This document shows, one piece after another, positions 38,206 to 44,487 of a DNA stretch of 64,000 bases; position 1 is the first letter of the stretch, and the number at the start of each line of letters is the position of its first letter. Location of the stretch: contig OY282354.1 in assembly GCA_958295485.1 (NCBI GenBank), positions 3,372,042-3,436,041 on the forward strand, written 5' to 3'. This DNA comes from an uncultured Gammaproteobacteria bacterium (GTDB lineage: Bacteria; Pseudomonadota; Gammaproteobacteria; Eutrophobiales; Eutrophobiaceae). Below the pieces are notes generated by a model that worked only from the letters and a program-made list of their open reading frames with translations, did not search any database and had not been told where the DNA came from. The translations under genes and the position numbers were made by a program.

Positions 38206-39396
38206 ATGGGGTACATGATGCTTAGGTTTTCAGGTGGCAGGAATACGACTATCGACATCAACAGCAAGATGTCATTGTTCGCCGCGTTCTACATGGGGGT
38301 CGTCGGCCCTGAAGTGTTTATCATCCAGCCCGGCATTGTCCAGGGCTTCGTTGAATACCTGAAATTCACCGAGCGGGAAGCGGGCTATATCGCTTCCGCA
38401 GAAATGTGGGGCATCGCGCTTACCACCGTCGTAATGACGTTCTTGTCCGGCCGGCTCAACTGGCGGCACGTGTTTACCGCCTCGCTCGCCATTGTCATCG
38501 CCGGCAACCTTGCCTCGTTGACGACAACGGATTTTTACTCGTTCAGCGCCTGGCGGTTCCTGGCCGGCGTGGGGTGCGGCGGCCTCGTGTCCTTGAGCTT
38601 CGCGGTAATAGGGCTGACGGACAATCCTGATCGCAACTTCGGCTTCTACATCATGTGGGTATTAACCTACGGCGCAATCGGATTGCTGGTCCTGCCGACG
38701 GCGTATTCCCTGGTGGGCATGGAAGGAGTGATCATCTTCTTCGCCGTATTTCCGGCCTGTGGCCTGTTGCTGGTTAAATACCTGCCCGCTTCCGGCGAGG
38801 AGCACGTGCAGGTGGAAGCGGATGCGGTCAATCTTCCCGGAAACTTCAAGGCCATGGCGCTGGCCGCCATGTTTTGCTACTTCCTGGCCCAGGGCATCGT
38901 CTGGGCCTACCTGTTTTTAATCGGGCTTAACGGCGGCGGCAGTGAACAACAAGTCGCAAACGGCCTGACGCTTTCCCAATTTCTGGGGGTGGCCGGCGCA
39001 TTGACGGCGGCTACCATTGGGGTACGCTTTGGCAGGGCCAAACCCTTGACCCTGGCAATCCTGGGCGGCATTGTCCCGCTCGCTTTTTTATTCGGCCAGA
39101 TGGGGATATTGGTTTATACCATCGCCGTTTGTGTATATAACTACGCCTGGAACGTAACCCATCCCTACCTGCTGGCTTCGATGGCAAGTTTTGACCGAAC
39201 CGGCAAAGTTGTTGTTTACGCCGTGGCATTCCAGATGACGGGCCTGGCCATCGGCCCGGCCGTGGCGGCAACGGTTATATCGGCAGGCGACTACTCCAAC
39301 GCGCTGTACCTGGGCATGTTGCTGTTTGCCTTATCCCTGGCATTGATATTACCGCCCGTATCGAAACAGAAACACCTTTTACATATTGCCCACTAA
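38206..39396 (+). CDS. MFS transporter
   Basis: 396 residues with about 12 hydrophobic helices; the cytoplasmic loop after helix 6 carries the charged stretch E-E-H-V-Q-V-E-A-D. The loop between helices 2 and 3 has L-S-G-R-L-N-W-R, a weak form of the MFS A-motif. The start could be ATG 38206 or one of the ATGs within the next 22 codons. It is divergent from the SDR/FAD operon with an 88-base gap, a common arrangement for an uptake system and the enzymes for its substrate. Substrate cannot be inferred. Confidence 0.82.
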   Translation: MGYMMLRFSGGRNTTIDINSKMSLFAAFYMGVVGPEVFIIQPGIVQGFVEYLKFTEREAGYIASAEMWGIALTTVVMTFLSGRLNWRHVFTASLAIVIAGNLASLTTTDFYSFSAWRFLAGVGCGGLVSLSFAVIGLTDNPDRNFGFYIMWVLTYGAIGLLVLPTAYSLVGMEGVIIFFAVFPACGLLLVKYLPASGEEHVQVEADAVNLPGNFKAMALAAMFCYFLAQGIVWAYLFLIGLNGGGSEQQVANGLTLSQFLGVAGALTAATIGVRFGRAKPLTLAILGGIVPLAFLFGQMGILVYTIAVCVYNYAWNVTHPYLLASMASFDRTGKVVVYAVAFQMTGLAIGPAVAATVISAGDYSNALYLGMLLFALSLALILPPVSKQKHLLHIAH

Positions 39397-39578
39397 GCAT
39401 TGATGTCCACCCCCGAATCCAGGCGCGAGTCTTGACGATCTATCCGGTATGACATCCGGTAAAACGGCGCCAAAATAGATCACTCATGCAATATCCGGGC
39501 TAATCATGTCTCAAACGTTGGGACAGTAGTGATATAGTATCAGCAGTATTCTCGTAAAGCTGCGCATGGGGGACTGAA

Positions 39579-39794
39579 ATGACCAGACAACTGACAGCAA
39601 TCATCGAACGTGAAGATAACGGTTATGTTGCGCTCTGTCCCGAGGTGGACGTTGCGAGCCAGGGGACAACGGTGGATGAAGCTCGCAGCAATCTCAAGGA
39701 AGCTCTGGAGCTCTTCTTCGAATATGCGTCAACAGAGGAAATTCGGGAGCGATTACACGATGACGCCATTGAACCGCTTGCCATGACCGGCTGA
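39579..39794 (+). CDS. HicB-like antitoxin domain protein without visible HicA
   Basis: 71 residues starting after GGGGGACTGAA. The fold-defining phrases are A-I-I-E-R-E-D-N-G-Y-V-A-L-C-P-E, V-A-S-Q-G-T-T-V-D-E-A-R-S-N-L-K-E-A-L-E-L-F-F-E, as in HicB partial RNase-H-like domains. A HicA toxin (about 60-70 codons, with a G-S-H motif) should be adjacent, but none is found within 300 bases on either side. It lacks the C-terminal DNA-binding extension present in longer HicB proteins. Confidence 0.82.
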   Translation: MTRQLTAIIEREDNGYVALCPEVDVASQGTTVDEARSNLKEALELFFEYASTEEIRERLHDDAIEPLAMTG

Positions 39795-39901
39795 GACGCC
39801 CACCTGCTCCCGAAATACCCCGCGGGGAACAAGGCGTTGCAGGTCTCTGACAAGCGCTATCCAAACCAAAGTACCCAGGCGTTGACACCCCAAGCCCCGA
39901 T

Positions 39902-39988
39902 TTAGAAAACGCAGAAGTAAATTGGATTGTGTTCATCCAAAGGTTCGAGCAGGTAGCGTAGCAGTATGTTGGTATCGACCGCGATCAT
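39902..39988 (-). pseudogene. 5' remnant of a PIN-domain (VapC) toxin
   Basis: 28 codons: M-I-A-V-D-T-N-I-L-L-R-Y-L-L-E matches the first strand and helix of VapC toxins, including the first catalytic Asp. It then runs into unrelated sequence and a TAA. The other three acidic residues are missing, so there is no activity. It lies right after the VapB-like gene, as a real VapC would. Confidence 0.75.
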
Positions 39989-40034
39989 TCTTACCCTTTG
40001 AACTTTCGCTTTGCACTGGCTTTAATTGCTTTTT

Positions 40035-40232
40035 TCATATCTTTTCCCGTTGGCATTTTTTCCCTTCAATGAGGTCTGTAAACCTGCCTGCCAGTGATTC
40101 ATCACTCATCCTGACCAAGTGGGCAACACCGTCGCGGGCAAATATCTCCACCATGTCTCCCGGTTCCAATCCCAGTTCATTACAGATAGCTTTGGGCATG
40201 GTAACCTGCCGCTTGCTGGTTATTTTTTGCAC
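40035..40232 (-). CDS. AbrB/VapB-type antitoxin, C-terminus frame-shifted
   Basis: 65 residues from GTG 40232: M-Q-K-I-T-S-K-R-Q-V-T-M-P-K-A-I-C-N-E-L-G-L-E-P-G-D is a standard SpoVT/AbrB DNA-binding domain. After E-G-K-K the frame ends quickly. Adding one A to the A6 run near 40056-40061 would give M-P-T-G-K-D-M-K-K-A-I-K..., a typical basic VapB tail, stopping 2 bases before the VapC start at 39988. Its start overlaps the end of the 57-residue gene upstream. Confidence 0.75.
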   Translation of the reverse strand: MQKITSKRQVTMPKAICNELGLEPGDMVEIFARDGVAHLVRMSDESLAGRFTDLIEGKKCQREKI

Positions 40233-40393
40233 GTCTCACCCGGTGAGCGGAGCGGCGACCGTATCAACCGTTCCTTGTATTGCATTTGCGAATCTCGCAA
40301 ATGTTCGAAGAAAACATGCAGGTCGCTTCCTGCTTCTTCAGCAAGAACTTGGCCCGCCTGGCGAATCTCCGCGACAATAGGATCTTTATACAT
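40220..40393 (-). CDS. 57-residue helical protein of an antitoxin-like cluster
   Basis: ATG 40391-40393 with GGAGG upstream. Sequence starts M-Y-K-D-P-I-V-A-E-I-R-Q-A-G and continues D-L-H-V-F-F-E-H-L-R-D-S-Q, a pattern recurrent in small conserved proteins that neighbour AbrB/MazE-type genes. All-helical, no catalytic residues. It overlaps the small ORF before it and the VapB-like gene after it, so it belongs to one compact minus-strand unit (40812 to 39902). Confidence 0.6.
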   Translation of the reverse strand: MYKDPIVAEIRQAGQVLAEEAGSDLHVFFEHLRDSQMQYKERLIRSPLRSPGETCKK

Positions 40394-40589
40394 ACTCAAT
40401 GTCCTCCATACCCATGAGTTCCTCTAGGGGCGCTGATTTCCTCTTTCTATCGTTTGCTTCTGAAAAGTAATACCCAGTGTAATATGATGGCAGGGGGGAA
40501 ACAACGATTGTGTCACCCCAAAATAGAGAGACATGTACTTGTTGTCCACTAATCTCCCAACTCCACGGCGGTAACTGTCGCCAGTTCAT
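40386..40589 (-). CDS. Possible 67-residue ORF between MazE-like and 57-residue genes
   Basis: Reads from an ATG inside the MazE-like gene in another frame, then V-S-L-F-W-G-D-T-I-V-V-S-P-L-P-S-Y-Y and E-E-L-M-G-M-E-D-I, ending 8 bases inside the 57-residue gene. The part after the MazE stop looks protein-like and fills an otherwise empty 160 bases. No family recognised, and no good ribosome site. It may be a real small partner or chance. Confidence 0.35.
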   Translation of the reverse strand: MNWRQLPPWSWEISGQQVHVSLFWGDTIVVSPLPSYYTGYYFSEANDRKRKSAPLEELMGMEDIEYV

Positions 40590-40812
40590 CAGCGTGAGCG
40601 GTTTCCGGGGTGAGACCAGCAAGAAGCATTGTCTCGCTAAACGGTAGATCAAGACGCTTTTCAAGCTGCCTGGAGACGGGTTCGATAATAATCTTTTTGC
40701 CCTTGACCTTCAAAGAAACGGGGCTGTTGACCTCAAGGGAGGCCGCGGCAAGTATTTTGCCCGGCAGTCGAACGGCGGCGCTATTGCCCCAACGTTTAAT
40801 TTCGGCTTGCAT
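40549..40812 (-). CDS. MazE/AbrB-type antitoxin
   Basis: 87 residues from ATG 40812, which has a strong GGAGGAGGGTGAAG ribosome site. M-Q-A-E-I-K-R-W-G-N-S-A-A-V-R-L-P matches the MazE/ChpS N-terminus that swaps strands to bind DNA, followed by V-S-L-K-V-K-G-K-K-I-I-I-E-P-V and an acidic tail with P-F-S-E-T-M-L-L-A-G-L-T. No MazF toxin follows. The next genes are the small ORFs and the VapB-like gene, so this cluster holds several antitoxin-like genes with toxins missing or decayed. Confidence 0.82.
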   Translation of the reverse strand: MQAEIKRWGNSAAVRLPGKILAAASLEVNSPVSLKVKGKKIIIEPVSRQLEKRLDLPFSETMLLAGLTPETAHADELATVTAVELGD

Positions 40813-40943
40813 GTGCTTCACCCTCCTCCTGTATATATCAAGAAACAAAGTAACAGAATGGCTATTTGTATCAACAAAAGTATCTGCGTTGTTGTCTCAT
40901 GGGCATTGTCCGATGGGCAGATAAACCATAAAGAAGTAACGAT

Positions 40944-43900
40944 TCAGGGGGTGAGCGTCTGCGCCACACGGAACCCGATGACGTAGCTACGGCTATTGGA
41001 AGTGCCCCTGAGGCGGAGTGCGGCGCGAAGGTACCACGGATCGCTGTTCCAGGAACCGCCGCGCAAAACGCGACTGCCGCAGTCCCCGCTTGTCCAGGCA
41101 CTCCCATCACTCGGCGCGCCCGCATAACTCTCGTTCCAGCAGTCCTGTACCCACTCCCATACGTTGCCGTGCATGTCATGCAAACCAAAACTGTTCGGCT
41201 GATAGCTCCCCACCTCGGCAGTACGCTCGCCAATGCCATCCAAACACGACACATTACGCCAAGGAAGGCCAGTACTCCCGTCCTCATGATTCGCATACTG
41301 GCAAAGTTGGGATTCGTCATCTCCGAAGTGATACTTTGTCGTGCTGCCCGACCGCGCCGCATACTCCCATTCCGCCTCGCTCGGCAATCGGTAACGCATG
41401 CCCGTCCCGGACGATAACCATTCCACGTACGCCACTGCGTCATCCCAACTCACACACACCACAGGATGCGTATCCGACTGATTAAACCCCGGATTATTCC
41501 ACCTCACAAACGAATTCACTGTCCATTCACTACCATCCCACACATAACAACCTCCGCCACGCTCCGCCGTCGTGCGGTAACCCGCCTGCGTCACAAAACG
41601 GCCAAATTCACCACGCGTCACCTCGTATTTCGATAGCGCAAACGGCTGGGCTATCGTCACTTCATGTACTGGTGTCTCGCCATCCCCACAATCTCTCCCG
41701 GACACGCAACCCATGCGAAACCGGCCGGCCGGAATTACTACCATCTCCGGGACCTGACCACCCGAACCCAACTCATCCCTGAACGACTGTCCCGGCGTTA
41801 ACTCCGCCAACTTGATTTCCGTCTGCAAACGCCGCGCCTCCGCCGCATGACGTCCCGCAGGGTAGGACCGCAAGTATTCCCCATATGCCGCCACTGTCCC
41901 CGCCGACCGCGCCCGGGCATACGCCCCATCATCCGCTGCAATCAACGCCTGCCGGCGGCCGCGCGCCTCGTCAGCATAAATCCCGCTCGGATACTGCGTC
42001 AGATAGCCTTCGAAATCCATTGAACTCTTACTGCCCTTGACCGACTCCCACAGCTCGAACTCGGACCCCAAAGCTAACAGCGTCTTCGCCGATTCCGCAT
42101 CCAGGTAGCCTGTTGCCGCTTCACCTTGAGACGCCTGCCAATCCCTCAGCGCACTACGCGTGCCCTCACCAAACAAACCGTCCGCCAACCCCGGATTAAA
42201 ACCCGCCGCCGTCAATCCCTGCTGAACCTGTCGTCGCTCCGCCCGGGTCAACCCCAAACCTGCCTCCACCGCAGCACCGTCGGACGCCACTGGTTCTGGC
42301 GTGACCGTTTCCACTGCCAGCGTCCGCGCCACACGAAACCCGTTGAGGTTGAGGCGGCTATCGGTGGAGTTACTGGCGCGGTACGCGGTACGGAGGAACC
42401 ACGGTCTGCTGCCCCAGGAGCCGCCGCGCAAAACGCGATTGCCACAGTCCCCCCGCTTCCAAGCGCTCCCATCACTAGGGGCACCCACATAACTATCGTT
42501 CCAGCAGTCCGCCACCCACTCCCACACGTTGCCGTGCATGTCATGCAGACCAAAACTGTTCGGCTGATAGCTCCCCACCCCAGCAGTACTCAAGCCAACG
42601 CCATCCGAACACGACTCATTACTCCCGGAAAAGTTAGTACTCCTGTCCAAATGATTCGCATACCGGCAAAGTTGGGATTCATCATTGCCAAAGTGATACT
42701 TTGTCGTGCTGCCCGACCGCGCCGCATATTCCCATTCCGCCTCGCCCGGCAATCGGTAGGGCTTGCCCGTCTCGGACGATAACCATTCCACGTACGCCAC
42801 TGCGTCATCCCAACTCACACACACCACAGGATGCGTATCCGACTGATTAAACCCCGGATTATTCCACCTCGCAGACGACTTCTCTGTCACGTTACCATCC
42901 CACACGTAACAACCTCCGCCACGCTCCGCCGTCGTGCGGTAACCGGCCTGCGCCACAAAACGTTCAAATTCGCCACGCGTCACCTCGTATTTCGATAGCG
43001 CAAACGGCTGGGCTATTCTCACTTCGTGCACCGGTTTCTCCCAATCATGACAATCTCTCCCGGACACGCAACCCATGCGAAACCGGCCGGCTGGGAGCGC
43101 CACTATCTCCGGTCCCTGACCACCCGAAGCCAACTCATCTCTGAACGATTGTCCGGGCGTTAACTCGGCCAACTTGACTTCCGTCTGCAAATGTCGCGCC
43201 TCCGCCGCATGACGCCCCGCAGGATAGGACTGCAAGTATTCCCCATACGCCGCCACCGTCCCCGCCGACCGCGCCCGGGCATACGCCCCATCATCTGCCG
43301 CAATCAACGCCTGACGTGTTTGTACAAACCAATACACACCGCCCCCTACCAACGCCAATGTCACCACCCCCGCCAACATAACAGCAAACCTGGGCGACCT
43401 CCCCGCTTTGCTGCCCTGAGGAATGGCGGCACCGGTTCTACGGCGCTTTTCTCCCTGCACGGCTGCCAACCCGTCCGCTTCGCCCGATAACGCCGCCTGC
43501 CATTGGGCGATGCTCTGCGGGCGGTTTTCCTCGTCCACCGCAATCGCCCAATCAATCGCCCGCAACAAACCCTCATCGTAACGACCTCTCCCTGCTGCCA
43601 CCGCCGACGCCCAATCCCCGCCGCCCTTGCGTTGCCCCCGCGCCCGCGTCACCGCATCCAGCAAATCACCGTCACTCACGCCACTGATACAACGGTACGC
43701 CACCATCCCCAACGCATATATATCACTCCACACCCCCACGTCGTCCGCCTTGCTATCGTATTGCTCTATCGGCGCATACCCCGGCGTCAGTATCGATGTC
43801 ACCGAGCGGGACCGCTGACCCACCGCCTGCCGGGCCGCCCCGAAGTCCAACAACACCACACTGCCGTCTTCATCCCGCAACATCAGGTTGCCCGGCTTGA

Positions 43901-44378
43901 CGTCACGATGCACATAGCCCGCCTCGTGCACTACCGCCAAACCCCCCAACACTTCCGTCAACAGCCGGCGTAACTCAACCTCCGGCAATGTCCCCCGCCG
44001 GTCCAGCAAGTCGCCCAAGGTCTCCCCCTCAATGTACTCCAGCACCAAGTAGGCCGTGCCGTTGGCCTCGAAGAAACGATAGACCTTGTTCAAGTGCGGA
44101 TGGTCGAACCGCGCCAGGGCGCGCGCCTCGTCCAGGAACCGGGTCAAGCCCCAATGGTAGTCCTGCGCCTGCGTCCCCGAATGGGGTACCACCGTGCGCG
44201 TCTCGGTGCGGGTGGCAAACTCACTCGGCAGATATTCCTTGATGGCCACCACCTTATTCAAGTGCGTGTCCTCCGCCCGGTAGGTGATGCCGAAGCCCCC
44301 GGCGCCCAGCACCGAGTGCAGCCGGTATTCCTCAAGCAGCGTACCTGACGGCAAGGCGTGTATGTGATCCATACTCAT
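40944..44378 (-). CDS. Diversified receptor Ser/Thr kinase 6 (two FGE/CLec domains)
   Basis: 1144 residues, last kinase of the array. Kinase 18-297: G-loop G-A-G-G-F-G 25-30, Lys47, H-R-D 157-159, D-F-G 178-180, Y-A-P-I-E-Q-Y. Membrane helix 331-351; one stalk repeat; FGE/CLec domain 1 (about 408-690) whose variable window is at 656-679; peptidoglycan-binding-like domain (about 710-775); two stalk repeats; FGE/CLec domain 2 with variable window 1111-1134. Both FGE domains keep the N-V-W-E-W-V-x-D-C-W and G-G-S-W landmarks. The kinase should act in the cytoplasm, the FGE domains outside. The 3' IMH-like sequence has one change from the other copies and no hairpin or avd follows; the array ends here. 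Confidence 0.92.
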   Translation of the reverse strand: MSMDHIHALPSGTLLEEYRLHSVLGAGGFGITYRAEDTHLNKVVAIKEYLPSEFATRTETRTVVPHSGTQAQDYHWGLTRFLDEARALARFDHPHLNKVYRFFEANGTAYLVLEYIEGETLGDLLDRRGTLPEVELRRLLTEVLGGLAVVHEAGYVHRDVKPGNLMLRDEDGSVVLLDFGAARQAVGQRSRSVTSILTPGYAPIEQYDSKADDVGVWSDIYALGMVAYRCISGVSDGDLLDAVTRARGQRKGGGDWASAVAAGRGRYDEGLLRAIDWAIAVDEENRPQSIAQWQAALSGEADGLAAVQGEKRRRTGAAIPQGSKAGRSPRFAVMLAGVVTLALVGGGVYWFVQTRQALIAADDGAYARARSAGTVAAYGEYLQSYPAGRHAAEARHLQTEVKLAELTPGQSFRDELASGGQGPEIVALPAGRFRMGCVSGRDCHDWEKPVHEVRIAQPFALSKYEVTRGEFERFVAQAGYRTTAERGGGCYVWDGNVTEKSSARWNNPGFNQSDTHPVVCVSWDDAVAYVEWLSSETGKPYRLPGEAEWEYAARSGSTTKYHFGNDESQLCRYANHLDRSTNFSGSNESCSDGVGLSTAGVGSYQPNSFGLHDMHGNVWEWVADCWNDSYVGAPSDGSAWKRGDCGNRVLRGGSWGSRPWFLRTAYRASNSTDSRLNLNGFRVARTLAVETVTPEPVASDGAAVEAGLGLTRAERRQVQQGLTAAGFNPGLADGLFGEGTRSALRDWQASQGEAATGYLDAESAKTLLALGSEFELWESVKGSKSSMDFEGYLTQYPSGIYADEARGRRQALIAADDGAYARARSAGTVAAYGEYLRSYPAGRHAAEARRLQTEIKLAELTPGQSFRDELGSGGQVPEMVVIPAGRFRMGCVSGRDCGDGETPVHEVTIAQPFALSKYEVTRGEFGRFVTQAGYRTTAERGGGCYVWDGSEWTVNSFVRWNNPGFNQSDTHPVVCVSWDDAVAYVEWLSSGTGMRYRLPSEAEWEYAARSGSTTKYHFGDDESQLCQYANHEDGSTGLPWRNVSCLDGIGERTAEVGSYQPNSFGLHDMHGNVWEWVQDCWNESYAGAPSDGSAWTSGDCGSRVLRGGSWNSDPWYLRAALRLRGTSNSRSYVIGFRVAQTLTP
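40977..41048 (-). other. Variable region (VR) of kinase 6, terminal
   Basis: 24 codons between G-G-S-W and G-F-R-V-A: N-S-D-P-W-Y-L-R, then A-A-L-R-L-R-G-T and S-N-S-R-S-Y-V-I. Codons at the variable sites include AAC, AGC, TAC, CTC, GGC, GTC; P, LR, A and R positions are shared with the other copies. Confidence 0.8.
42342..42413 (-). other. Internal VR-like region of kinase 6
   Basis: Same framework as the terminal VRs with a different fill: G-S-R-P-W-F-L-R, T-A-Y-R-A-S-N-S, T-D-S-R-L-N-L-N. Here the LR-x-A position is ACC (Thr), while other copies have TCC or GCC. Downstream identity with the IMH-like sequence stops after GCGCGGACGCT. Confidence 0.7.
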
Positions 44379-44438
44379 TAGAAAAGGGCAACTTGTTCAA
44401 TATCAACTTTACTTATTGCCATTGCGCTTCGTATCAGC

Positions 44439-44487
44439 CTAAAGAGGTAACGATTCACGGGGTGAGCGTCCGCGCCACACGGAACCC
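44439..44487 (-). other. IMH-like conserved segment 3' of the kinase 5 VR (type example)
   Basis: From the GGG codon of G-F-R-V-A through the stop codon and 15 bases beyond, the coding strand is nearly identical in all six kinases. The post-coding part TGAATCGTTACCTCTTTA is invariant in kinases 1-5 and has one change in kinase 6, although the DNA that follows differs between copies. In DGRs such a segment is the initiation-of-mutagenic-homing site where cDNA priming occurs. Confidence 0.65.
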
